Shown here: positions 26,306 to 34,563 of the stretch, piece after piece
Numbering within the stretch: position 1 is the stretch's first letter
How the letters are laid out: the number at the start of each line of letters is the position of its first letter
From: Pseudoglutamicibacter cumminsii
GTDB taxonomy: Bacteria; Actinomycetota; Actinomycetes; Actinomycetales; Micrococcaceae
Direction of reading: 5' to 3'
Assembly (NCBI RefSeq): GCF_016907775.1
Contig: NZ_JAFBCO010000001.1
Coordinates: 1,178,001 to 1,242,000, forward strand
Length of the DNA stretch: 64,000 nucleotides
Made by a program: the position numbers and the translations under genes
Notes under the pieces: generated by a model
Told to the model about the DNA's origin: nothing
Database searches by the model: none
What the model saw: only the letters and a program-made list of their open reading frames with translations

Positions 26306-27640
26306 TCACCTCTGCGCCGGTCGGCCCGGGACAGGTCGGTTCGGTTCGCTGATGCGGGTATCGAACCGGCTGCTCGCCCATTTTCGTTGGGTTGCGTTCA
26401 GCAACTCGAAAATGTCGTTGCAGACGAAACCGCGTTTGCCCTTGCCGACGCTGCGCCGCTCTAGGACGCCGGCCTCAGCGAGGTATTCAAGGGCGTTATG
26501 TGCTGAGGTGCCGCTGGTTCCGGTCAGCCGAGCCGCCACATCGACAGTCAAAGCAGGCAACTTCGGCAGGGCGTCGAGGATCTTCCATACGGTTGAGTCG
26601 CTACGCGGAGTCCGTGTGTCGGTCTGCTCGGCATAGTCGGCGACCATGGCTCGAGCGTCACGTTCAAACTCGTCGAGCTCATCCCTGAGTTCAGAGGCAA
26701 GATCCACAGCGTCATCGGCGGCAGCGATGAACGTCCGCAGCCACGCGTTGATGCCTTCGCTGATGCTGAGCTCGCGGACCGGTTCAGCATCTGATGCGAG
26801 CTCAGCGCTGTGCGGGATGCCACGGAACCTCATGAGCCCGGCAATGTATTCATCGGAACGCGTCAGGAGCACCTGACTGATCGGCAGGACGGACCCTTCT
26901 GTGAGGCCGCCACGGACAAGCACGGTGTGGATGAGCGCACGACCGATGCGCCCATTACCGTCAGCGAAAGGGTGCAGAGTTTCGAACTGCGCATGAACCA
27001 GCCCGGCCTGGATCAGGGACCCCACGGCGGCGCCGTTCATGAACTCCACCAGGTCCTCAACCGCGGGAACTAGCGCGTCTTCGCTGGGCGGAATGAACTC
27101 GGCTTGGCCCGGGTGGAACTCGCTCCCGCCAACCCAGTTTTGTCTGTCACGAATGCCTGAGGCGCCCAGGTGGGGTAGCAGTTCTGTCTGTAGCGCTTCG
27201 ATGTCGGCCCACGTGACGTTTTCGGCTGTCCCGAGGCCCTCAACAGCGCTGGTGAGGGCCGCGATGTTGGCGGCGACTTCTGCCGCTACCGACGGATGCC
27301 CCGCGTCAGGGGAGCTGTTAGTCCCGTTTTCTAGTTGCTTGAGCTCTTCAAACACGATGTTCTTCGGGTTAGAACGCAACCCCTCTATGTAGGAGCTTGA
27401 CACGGCTTCGCTACGCAGAAGGTGGCGGGACACGGCTTCGAGTTTGCCTGCGGCGTCGTGAAACTTCAGGTTTCGAATGCGGCGCTCCACGCGGCCGGCT
27501 TCGGCCGCTACTGCCGGGTCGATGCGCCACTCAGGTCTGGTGAGCGAGAACGGCTGATATGCCCAATAGGTTCCGTGCCAGCGGTCGCGCGGGCGCCGTG
27601 CATTGTCAGAGGGAGTCCATTCCCTAGCTGTCCACGACAT
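26306..27640 (-). CDS. Fic-domain AMP-transferase with C-terminal winged helix
   Basis: This 444-residue protein has a Fic/DOC N-terminal region containing an inhibitory-helix-like SSSYIEG (SxxxE-type). The catalytic Fic motif HPFADGNGRIGR is intact. A C-terminal winged-helix DNA-binding domain follows (about 350-430, LTVDVAARLTGTSGTSAHNALEYLAEAGVLERR). Fic enzymes transfer AMP from ATP to protein hydroxyls, and the inhibitory helix in cis keeps them off. RBS GGAAGG precedes ATG 27640. Two perfect palindromes lie just upstream, so the protein may control its own promoter. The target protein is unknown. Confidence 0.9.
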   Translation of the reverse strand: MSWTAREWTPSDNARRPRDRWHGTYWAYQPFSLTRPEWRIDPAVAAEAGRVERRIRNLKFHDAAGKLEAVSRHLLRSEAVSSSYIEGLRSNPKNIVFEELKQLENGTNSSPDAGHPSVAAEVAANIAALTSAVEGLGTAENVTWADIEALQTELLPHLGASGIRDRQNWVGGSEFHPGQAEFIPPSEDALVPAVEDLVEFMNGAAVGSLIQAGLVHAQFETLHPFADGNGRIGRALIHTVLVRGGLTEGSVLPISQVLLTRSDEYIAGLMRFRGIPHSAELASDAEPVRELSISEGINAWLRTFIAAADDAVDLASELRDELDEFERDARAMVADYAEQTDTRTPRSDSTVWKILDALPKLPALTVDVAARLTGTSGTSAHNALEYLAEAGVLERRSVGKGKRGFVCNDIFELLNATQRKWASSRFDTRISEPNRPVPGRPAQR

Positions 27641-27670
27641 AAGCCCTAGCCTTCCAACGAGCGACGTTTA

Positions 27671-27736
27671 TCTCAAGGATAATGCTTATCCTTGAGAGAA
27701 TGACCGCTTTACCCAAGGATAATGCTTATCCTTGGG
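27671..27736. promoter_or_regulatory. Twin perfect palindromes upstream of fic
   Basis: Two operators share the core AAGGATAATGCTTATCCTT. The first is TCTCAAGGATAA-TGC and its complement (27671-27697), the second CCCAAGGATAA-TGC and its complement (27712-27736). Their centres are 40 bp apart, close to four helical turns. They lie 31-96 bases upstream of the fic start, where the promoter should be. Confidence 0.8.
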
Positions 27737-27877
27737 CGCTGGCCTCGCGCGGCCAAGGGTAACCGCGAAGCTTAAACAACGACGGTGCTAAGCGCCGTCA
27801 CCTCAGTGATCGGCTGCTCGGCGCCGTCGTTTGGTGCTGCAATTAGCTCAGCAGAAGCCAGCTCAGCAGGACCTGGC

Positions 27878-28543
27878 TCACAGGCTCGTTACTGGGTCTT
27901 GTCCGTTCATGAAGGCGATGAATCGGTCCTCTGGAAGCTGGTCCACGTCAACCAGGTGAGCCAGCACCTGTGCGACCAGTTCGCGGCTGGTATCCGTGTT
28001 CTCCGGTACACCGCTGTTCGGGTTGAAACGCTGCACACCGGCGGGCGCATCCTCATCGGTGAGCAGGCCCGGGCCAACGATGGCGTAGTCCAGGCTGGTG
28101 GCCTGCAGGTGCTCATCGGTGGCGCGCTTAGCCAGCACGTAGTGGTGGAAGGGGTCTTCTTCGTCGATGGGGTGCACGAACGAGGTCGCGAAGCTCACCA
28201 TCAGGTAGCGCGGGTTGCTAGCTGCGCGGGTGGCTGCGTCGATCGATGCGATCGCGGCGTCGCGGTCGATCGCGTACGTCTGGTCGACACCGTTGCGGCC
28301 GCCGTTGCCCGCCGCCCAAATGATGACGTCTTTGTCGCGCAGCAGCTCATCCCACGCGGCGTCGTCGAAGTCGAGCATCTCGGCAATACGAGGCTTTGCG
28401 CCGAGGGCTACGATGTCGGCCTCATATTCAGGTTTCCGGATGAGGGCCTCGACGTTGTGGCCGGCCTTGGTCAGCAACGGCAAGGCGCGCAGGGCAACTC
28501 GTCCGTGGCCGCCAATGACAAGGACATTCTTAGATGTAGTCAT
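27878..28543 (-). CDS. NAD(P)H-binding, NmrA/SDR-a-like protein
   Basis: This protein of about 221 residues has an N-terminal Rossmann motif (VLVIGGHGRVALRALPLL, GxxGxxG-like) typical of atypical/extended SDRs that bind NAD(P)H. Later segments DVIIWAAGNGG, VDQTYAIDRDAAIASIDAA and LDYAIVGPGLLTDE also fit YwnB/NmrA-type proteins. It could be a reductase or redox sensor. The ATG at 28543 was preferred over a longer Ala-rich extension because Rossmann proteins begin just before the first beta strand. The upstream subtilase gene on the same strand ends 113 bases away. Confidence 0.8.
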   Translation of the reverse strand: MTTSKNVLVIGGHGRVALRALPLLTKAGHNVEALIRKPEYEADIVALGAKPRIAEMLDFDDAAWDELLRDKDVIIWAAGNGGRNGVDQTYAIDRDAAIASIDAATRAASNPRYLMVSFATSFVHPIDEEDPFHHYVLAKRATDEHLQATSLDYAIVGPGLLTDEDAPAGVQRFNPNSGVPENTDTSRELVAQVLAHLVDVDQLPEDRFIAFMNGQDPVTSL

Positions 28544-28656
28544 GCCAACAACCCTACGCGCGGGGTCTGGAGCGGCTTCAGGTTCTGCTAATAAAGATGA
28601 GTTTACTCCCGAGTCCTCCAGACCGCCTCGGCCGTCATCCAGGGGCTCCAGCGCCG

Positions 28657-30309
28657 TTAACCCTGCTTCGGCGGGCCGCCCGGCTCCTGCCACTGATGGT
28701 TCGGCGGCTGCTGCCATTGCTGCTGGTTGGGATCTCCGTAGTACTGCTGCGGGTTCGGAGCAAACTCCTGGAGTGGAAACTGCTGCGGTGGATACTGCTG
28801 AGACGGCCCGGCATGGGCGGTCCGGTTCTTGCGTCGAGCCACGACGATGATGAGCGCAAGGACGACGATGACCCCCGCGGCAATCCCGATCACAGCGAAG
28901 GTCGGGAAACCTGCAGGCTGCGCCGGCGTGGCAGGCTGCGCCGGCGTGACGGGCTGGGCCGGCGTGGCGGGCGTGACCGGAGGGCCAGCCACGTCATCGG
29001 CCGGTTCCACATCAGACGGGGCATCGTTCCCGTTACCCCAAACCCCGGCGTTCGGGGCCATCCCCAGCCAGCCTTGATCCTTTGCCACCTGGGGTAGCCA
29101 CACGACGGCCTCCGGGTCGAGGCCCGCATCGACCTTGTAGTGCTCGGGATACGCCATTGTCGAATCGTCCGCGAAGCCGTCACACAATTGACGTACGACA
29201 TCCCACTGCGGATCATCGTTGGCCATACCGGGATAGGTGATGGGCACATCGGGGTACTGCATCGGGTCATTGTCGATAAACGCAACCGGATCGATGACGC
29301 CAAACCCGAGCTCTCTGCTCTGGCGTCCACCGTTACTCGCCGTTTCCGTCAGCGAGTGAATGAGCTGGTGATAGGTCGCATCGGGCCATTTCTGGTGTCC
29401 GAGCGCCAGCGTTCCCGCAACGATCGGCGACGAAAAGCTCGTGCCTGCACCATTGGATACCAGTTTTCCATCCGCCTCGCGCAAGGTGAGCTTTTCCCCG
29501 GGCGCCGCAACCGTGAGCCCCTTACCTGCTGCCGCCCAGTTCGTGGCTGCTCCGCCCGGCTTCGAGGCGGTCACCGACACCACACCCGGCAGGCCGGCCG
29601 ATTCGGCGGAGACCTTCCCGTCGTTTCCCGCGCCGGTGATGAGCGCCTTGCCACGCATCTGCCAGTAGGCATTCTGATAGCTGGTCGGCTGCGTCGGCCC
29701 GAGTAGCGACATCGACATGATGTCGGCCCCAAGTTTTTCGGCCTCCATCATGCGCCCGCCACCGAACACCATCTCATCGCAGCCGGACGGCCAGGCCGAT
29801 GAGGCCGGGGTGATCGCAAAGGGTTGTTCCATGACGAGGAGCTTGGCCTTCGGCGCCACCCCTTGGATACGCCCGTCGCCTCCCTGTCCGACGATCATCG
29901 TCGCCACCTGAGTCCCGTGCGCAACGGACTCCTTATGGGTACCCCCGTCAAGATCGACGGCGCTCTTCGAGGCCTCTCGTATCGGCAGGCATTCGTCGGG
30001 CATCGGCACGAATTCAATATCAGCACCCTGGAGATCGGGGGAATTGAGGTCGACGCCCGTTTCAGCGATAGCGATCGTCACGCCGGCCCCATCGAGGCCT
30101 TGATCGCGCAGCTTCGAGTAGCCCAGTTCCTTGTCAAACCACGACGACGCATTGCCGGCAGCAACCGACGGAGCGAGTGGGACGAGAATGCTCCCGGCCG
30201 TTACGACGGCGGCAAGAAGAGCACCCCACATCCGCCGACGAAAGGTTCGTCCCCGGGCCGTCCCACACCGTGACGGCGTCGCATCATTCGGGTAATCCTC
30301 AACGCGCAT
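28657..30309 (-). CDS. Membrane-anchored subtilase (S8) with Asp-to-Glu active site
   Basis: This 550-residue protein has a signal peptide (about residues 27-50), a subtilisin-type catalytic domain, a TPAQPA linker, a transmembrane helix (about 463-487) and a Gln/Pro-rich cytoplasmic tail. The layout resembles actinobacterial mycosins. The catalytic His (HGTQVATMIVG) and Ser (GTSFSSPIVAG) motifs are present. In the first motif, normally DTG, the sequence reads ETG (AIAETGVDLNSPDL; codon GAA), so the catalytic Asp is Glu. It may be weakly active, specialised or inactive. RBS AGAGG precedes ATG 30309. No type VII secretion genes lie nearby. Confidence 0.87.
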   Translation of the reverse strand: MRVEDYPNDATPSRCGTARGRTFRRRMWGALLAAVVTAGSILVPLAPSVAAGNASSWFDKELGYSKLRDQGLDGAGVTIAIAETGVDLNSPDLQGADIEFVPMPDECLPIREASKSAVDLDGGTHKESVAHGTQVATMIVGQGGDGRIQGVAPKAKLLVMEQPFAITPASSAWPSGCDEMVFGGGRMMEAEKLGADIMSMSLLGPTQPTSYQNAYWQMRGKALITGAGNDGKVSAESAGLPGVVSVTASKPGGAATNWAAAGKGLTVAAPGEKLTLREADGKLVSNGAGTSFSSPIVAGTLALGHQKWPDATYHQLIHSLTETASNGGRQSRELGFGVIDPVAFIDNDPMQYPDVPITYPGMANDDPQWDVVRQLCDGFADDSTMAYPEHYKVDAGLDPEAVVWLPQVAKDQGWLGMAPNAGVWGNGNDAPSDVEPADDVAGPPVTPATPAQPVTPAQPATPAQPAGFPTFAVIGIAAGVIVVLALIIVVARRKNRTAHAGPSQQYPPQQFPLQEFAPNPQQYYGDPNQQQWQQPPNHQWQEPGGPPKQG

Positions 30310-30430
30310 TACCGGGATCCTCTCACCTTAAACAAGCCACGGCGATACCCCAACGCGGGACGCCACCCGTCAACCCTAGTGAGCATAAATGAACACCACG
30401 TGAATCATGCCGCCACATAAAACGAAGACT

Positions 30431-30453
30431 GCCTCTCGGTACGTCCGAGAGGC
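30431..30453 (-). terminator. Terminator of the cupin gene
   Basis: GCCTCTCGG and its complement (30431-30439 with 30445-30453) lie 30 bases past the cupin stop on the minus strand, followed there by a T-rich stretch. Confidence 0.7.
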
Positions 30454-30482
30454 AACATGGCCGTGTCGAGCGGTGGGTACGG

Positions 30483-31190
30483 TCAGACGTCCGATGGCGG
30501 CGGGCCGACGACGACGAGGTCCAGTTCGTTGCGGGCTCTGTCGAATCCTTCTTTGGGGAAATACGGTTCGCCGCCCTCCTCATGGACGAGGTGATCCGTC
30601 GGCTCATTCATGTACTCGAAGAAGGGCTCGAAGATCGGCGGCGTCAGTAACCCGAGCATCTGCGTGTTGTTGGCCGCAAGCGAGAAGCTGTGGATGGTTC
30701 CCGCCGGAGCGTGGAGGAAGTCTCCGGGGCCCAATCTGATCTCTTCCCCGTTGGCGTGAAGCTTCACAGCCCCCTGGACGCAGAAGAAGTTCTCCGAGTG
30801 AGCCATGTGGAAGTGAAGCGGGATGTATCCGGCCTTGGCGCCTCGGGTCTCCATTGCGAAGAATCTGTCACCTGTGTTGCGTCCCCGGACCGGAAAGACG
30901 TTGGTCTGCTGGTGGGTTTCGAACCTGTCGCCGTATCCCGCCTGATTGACGAAGGCCTCGACACCGCCGGGGAGAGTCTCTGCGACGTCTCCGAACGGCG
31001 CATCTGCTGGCCCCTCATGCAGTTGGACGCCGAACTGGCCGCTGACCTCAGAGGTGAGGAGACCACCCAGGCTCCCGGACGGACGGCGGGAGAAGATGTG
31101 CGATGCGGTTCTGTGCCCGGCCCCGGCGGCCAGCCGGTACAGCCAGTCGTCGGTGGAATGCAGCAGGAAGGTGTTGAACGCAGCTTCCAA
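30483..31190 (-). CDS. Cupin protein, quercetin 2,3-dioxygenase-like, probably 5'-truncated
   Basis: The 235-residue frame contains a clear cupin domain. LHFHMAHSENFFCVQGAVKLHANGEE supplies the metal-binding His-x-His and Glu, and GPGDFLHAPAGTIHSF supplies the last His. The bicupin quercetinases of Streptomyces and Bacillus carry a second cupin domain; here the region upstream (LEAAFNTFLLHSTDDWLYRL) starts abruptly at a weak TTG with no ribosome site. The first cupin seems to be missing and the neighbouring DNA holds unrelated fragments. It may be a truncated gene or a single-domain variant. Metal (Fe, Mn or Ni) and substrate are unknown. Confidence 0.65.
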   Translation of the reverse strand: MEAAFNTFLLHSTDDWLYRLAAGAGHRTASHIFSRRPSGSLGGLLTSEVSGQFGVQLHEGPADAPFGDVAETLPGGVEAFVNQAGYGDRFETHQQTNVFPVRGRNTGDRFFAMETRGAKAGYIPLHFHMAHSENFFCVQGAVKLHANGEEIRLGPGDFLHAPAGTIHSFSLAANNTQMLGLLTPPIFEPFFEYMNEPTDHLVHEEGGEPYFPKEGFDRARNELDLVVVGPPPSDV

Positions 31191-31243
31191 TTCATCGCGG
31201 AAGATGTCTGGAATGTGGGCTCCTGGTCGGGGTCGCTCATTGA

Positions 31244-31435
31244 CGGATTTGTGGCACCAGATATCACCCAGAACAAGCCGATGCTACCTTCGGGGAACCT
31301 GAAGCAAGCGGTTGCGGGATCCCCACGTGGCGGCGCTACGAGATCGGCGACCACTTCATCCACTTCGATTTTGGTGAAGAGGGCCTACACAAGGTCACCC
31401 TCCTCCTGGAAACCCCCGAAGTCCAGAAAAACTAA
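31244..31435 (+). pseudogene. Orphan C-terminal gene fragment
   Basis: After a stop at 31241, a frame of 63 codons with protein-like composition (WRRYEIGDHFIHFDFGEEG followed by LHKVTLLLETP) runs to TAA 31433-31435. There is no start codon with a ribosome site and the frame is blocked upstream, so this looks like the 3' remnant of a gene cut off by rearrangement. I do not recognise the family. It borders the truncated cupin gene and a broken oxidase gene, within the decay zone. Confidence 0.45.
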
Positions 31436-31506
31436 GCACGCGCCGTACCTGTTTCGGCTAGTCGGCCTGAGCGGCCTCCGCAGGAAGCCCCGCCAGCCAG
31501 GGGAAT

Positions 31507-31930
31507 GTGTATCTGCTCATTCAAACCGATGGCAGCGATGCCGAGCGTGAGGCGCAACTGGTGCTCGAAGTGGTCGAGCGGGCCGGTGGGCGGGCCGTGC
31601 TCACCACCGACCCCGAGGCAGCCGCATCACTGGTGGATGTGCGCCGGCAGGGTTTCCCGGCGCTGGATGCAATGGGTGCGGTGCTCGTTGAAGATGTTGC
31701 CGTGCCGCGCTCAAAAATGGTGGCGATGTTCGCCGAAAGCGGCAAGTGAAATGTTTCAGGCGGCACTTGCACTCGGCGGCACGCTCTCGGGCGAGCACGG
31801 CATCGGCCTGCTCAAACGCCGCTGGCTCGGCGACGAGCTGGGCGATCGGCAATATGAGTTGCAGCGGCAGATCAAGCGCGTCTTTGATCCGAAAAACATT
31901 CTCAATAGGGGCAAGGTGTTTGCTGAATAG
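31507..31930 (+). pseudogene. Remnant of a FAD-linked oxidase (GlcD/D-lactate dehydrogenase type)
   Basis: Two pieces of one family lie in different frames. 31507-31749 encodes DVRRQGFPALDAMGAVLVED and VAVPRSKMVAMFAESGK, from the middle of FAD-linked oxidases. 31746-31930 encodes GGTLSGEHGIGLLKRRWL and FDPKNILNRGKVF, their conserved C-terminus. The FAD-binding N-terminal half and the part between the two pieces are gone, and the join shifts frame. In intact enzymes these regions form the C-terminal substrate domain of glycolate or D-lactate oxidase. Clearly non-functional. Confidence 0.8.
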
Positions 31931-32094
31931 TGACTATTGAGTGGCATTTGTGAATTGTTGATGGTGCCGACTCGTTAATTTCTCATCGAACCTGAAGATA
32001 GCGAGGTAGCTGCGGGAGTACACTGAGCTTGGGCGTTATCGTCGCCGATCGGTGCGTGATCCGTGCCGACTCATCTTCCAATTAGGAGGTCGTA

Positions 32095-33174
32095 ATGAAG
32101 GCAGCACGCTACTACGGAAATCACGACATTCGCATCGAAGACATTCCCGAGCCGAAGGTCACCCCTGGCACAGTCGGTATTGACGTTGCCTGGTGCGGTA
32201 TCTGCGGCACCGACCTGCACGAATACCTCGACGGCCCCATTTTCTGCCCGCCCGCGGGGCACCCACACCCCATCTCGGGTGAAGAGTCGCCCATCACGCT
32301 CGGGCACGAAATGTCGGGCGTTGTCTACGAGGTGGGCGAGGGCGTTGAAGGATTCGAAGTTGGTGACCACGTTGTCGTCGAACCCTACATCATCGCTGAC
32401 GGCGTCGACACTGGCCCCGACAGCAACGACTACCACCTGTCAAAAGACATGAACTTCATTGGCCTGGCCGGTCGCGGCGGTGGCCTGTCAGAAAAAATCG
32501 CGGTCGAGCGCCGTTGGGTGCACAAGATTTCGAAGGATATTCCCCTCGACCAGGCCGCGCTCATCGAGCCGTTCTCGGTAGCCGTGCACGCGGTTGAGCG
32601 CTCGGGTGCCAAAGCCGGCGACGTCGCTATCGTCGGCGGTGCCGGGCCGATCGGTGTGCTCTGCGGTGCTGCGCTCAAGGCCATCGGAGCCACCGTCGTG
32701 GTGTCTGAGCTGAGCGAACTGCGCCGCCAAAAGGCACTCGACTCGGGTGCCGCCGACTACGCCTTCGACCCGCGCGAGGTCGACGTGGTCGAGAAGGTGC
32801 GCGAACTCACCGACGGTAAGGGCGCGAATGTCGCCATCGAGGCCACCAGCGTGCAGGTCGTGCTTGACACTCTGATGGATGCACTGCGTCCCACCGGTGT
32901 GCTGCTGATCGTCTCGATCTGGGGCCACAAGGCCGACTTCGACATGCACAAGCTGGTCATGAAGGAGATCGACATGCGCGGTTCGATCGCGTACGTCAAC
33001 ACGCATCCCAAGACCATCAAGATGGTTGAGGAAGGCAAGGTCGACCTGAAGCCATTTATCACCGGCAAGATCGGCCTTGACGACCTCATCGACAAGGGCT
33101 TCGACACCCTCATCAACCGCAACGAAACCGCGGTAAAAATTTTGGTGTCGCCCTCGGGTGAGGGTCTCGAATAG
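32095..33174 (+). CDS. Zinc-dependent (R,R)-butanediol dehydrogenase / alcohol dehydrogenase
   Basis: This 359-residue medium-chain dehydrogenase is intact. C37 (CGICGTDLHEY), H71-E72 (GHEMSG) and the later Glu in IEPFSVAVHAVE form the catalytic zinc site. VGGAGPIGVLCG is the NAD-binding glycine motif. The insert with FCPPAGHPHPISGEE is typical of 2,3-butanediol dehydrogenases, which interconvert acetoin and butanediol. RBS AGGAGG precedes ATG 32095 and a strong terminator follows. It is the only complete gene in a run of broken ones. Its heavy use of TCG serine codons suggests it arrived with that segment from another actinobacterium. Confidence 0.88.
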   Translation: MKAARYYGNHDIRIEDIPEPKVTPGTVGIDVAWCGICGTDLHEYLDGPIFCPPAGHPHPISGEESPITLGHEMSGVVYEVGEGVEGFEVGDHVVVEPYIIADGVDTGPDSNDYHLSKDMNFIGLAGRGGGLSEKIAVERRWVHKISKDIPLDQAALIEPFSVAVHAVERSGAKAGDVAIVGGAGPIGVLCGAALKAIGATVVVSELSELRRQKALDSGAADYAFDPREVDVVEKVRELTDGKGANVAIEATSVQVVLDTLMDALRPTGVLLIVSIWGHKADFDMHKLVMKEIDMRGSIAYVNTHPKTIKMVEEGKVDLKPFITGKIGLDDLIDKGFDTLINRNETAVKILVSPSGEGLE

Positions 33175-33209
33175 TCCCAACGAAGTGCGTGCATCCTGAT
33201 GCGCACGCT

Positions 33210-33243
33210 GAACGCCCCGCAGTTTTGCTGCTGCGGGGCGTTC
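33210..33243 (+). terminator. Terminator of the butanediol dehydrogenase gene
   Basis: GAACGCCCCGCAG (33210-33222) and its complement (33231-33243) form a perfect 13-bp stem just after the gene. Confidence 0.85.
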
Positions 33244-33296
33244 GCTTTGGGTCCGGGCGGGCTGCTGGGGCTGTTTTGTGACACTAGGCTTGGAGC

Positions 33297-34145
33297 ATGT
33301 CTGAACTGTCTTCGCGCGCATCCGCAGAAATTGAACTCGTAAACGAACACGGCACCAATAACTACGGCTCGCTGCCGGTGGTGCTCGCTGAAGGCAAGGG
33401 TGCCTGGGTCACCGATGTAGACGGTAAGCGCTACCTCGACGCCGTGATGGCATACTCGGCCGCAAACTTCGGCCACTCGAACGACAAGTTCATCGATATC
33501 GCCTGCGCCCAGATGCGCAAGCTCGACGTCACGTCGCGAGCGTTCTACGCCACCGCTTTGGCGAGTTCGCCGAGGCGATCACGAAGCTGTCAGGCCTCGA
33601 CCGCGTGCTAATGATGAACACCGGCGCCGAAGCCAACGAAACCGCGATCAAAGCCGCCCGCAAGTGGGGCTGCAAGGTGAAAGGCGTGGCCGCCGACTAG
33701 GCCAGAATCATTGTGATGCGCGGCAACTTCCACGGCCGTACCACGACCATCATGTCGTTCAGCGATGACGAAAACGCGCGGGATGGATTCGGTCCGTTCA
33801 CACCGGGACGCCGTTCCGTTTCCAGGTCGAGGGCATCCTGCCCGATATTGTCACCTGTGCAAAATCGCTGAGTGCCGGTCTTTACCCGGTGTCGGCGGTG
33901 CTCGGCAGCAACGAGGTGATGGGCGTATTCACGCCGGGAACGCACGGTTCGACCTTTGGCGGGAACCCGGTGGCAACCGCGCTCGGTAAAGCGGTGTGTG
34001 ACGAACTCGCCACCGGCAGGTGGCAGGCGCACGCCGAAGAACTGCATCCGGTGCTCTTTGATGGACTGCGCGCGCTGCTCGGGCACGGTCTCACCGAGGT
34101 GCGAGGTGTGGCGCTGTGGGCGGGTGTTGATATTGACCCTGCGGT
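33297..34145 (+). pseudogene. rocD: Broken ornithine aminotransferase (rocD-like)
   Basis: The start is good (MSELSSRASAEIELVNEHGTNNYGSLPVV style) and reads as a class III aminotransferase. A frameshift near 33560 breaks it (frame then resumes as [37 protein letters not shown]). A TAG follows at 33698-33700. About 100 codons are missing around 33805-33835, and the PLP-lysine region (DIVTCAKSLSAGLYPVSAV) resumes beyond. After VDIDPAV the sequence passes directly into an hsdM fragment. Ornithine aminotransferase makes glutamate semialdehyde from ornithine; this copy cannot work. Confidence 0.88.
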
Positions 34146-34371
34146 CGTTTCGGGCTCACTGCTTCTTAAGTCCGCGAAGGTCCTCGGACCGAATGGTGTG
34201 CGGCAGGGGTATTACGGTCAGGACATTAACCTGACTACCTAGAACCTGGCGCGTATCAACATGTTTTTGCATGACGTGAACTATGACAAGTTCAATATCG
34301 CGCACGGGGATACGCTGATTGATCCGCAGCATTGGGATGGTCAGCCGTGTGAAGCGATTGTTTCTAACCCT
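34146..34371 (+). pseudogene. 226-bp degenerate copy of hsdM
   Basis: This stretch aligns without gaps to 38540-38765 of the intact hsdM gene (constant offset 4394) with roughly twenty differences. One of them turns TAT into TAG (within [11 protein letters not shown]). It covers the codons from SGSLLLKFAKVLG to the DAIVSNP motif. It starts at the broken end of the rocD pseudogene and stops in AT-rich DNA. It is either a relic of a second, related type I system or an old duplication of the present one. Confidence 0.9.
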
Positions 34372-34563
34372 TCGATTCTTATTTAATTCTTGTTTAATTC
34401 TTGTCAGCAGTGTCAGCTACACTCAAATCACAATCAAGAAGTCTGACGTGAAGCCTCTCAGCTTGTCGACTAGCAACCGCTTATCGCTAGCGGTGCTCCT
34501 GGGAGAAGATTGGCCCTCGATCAAAAGAATCGAGTGGAAACAGCGACATTCAAGGAAATAATC

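Noticed and set aside
31190-34400. Insertion sequence behind the gene decay
   Set aside because: I looked for transposase motifs and flanking inverted repeats and found none; the breakage is real but its cause is not visible.
34319-34561. An 80-codon frame overlapping the hsdM scrap
   Set aside because: It begins inside the degenerate methylase fragment in the wrong frame and crosses the AT-rich repeats, without a ribosome site.
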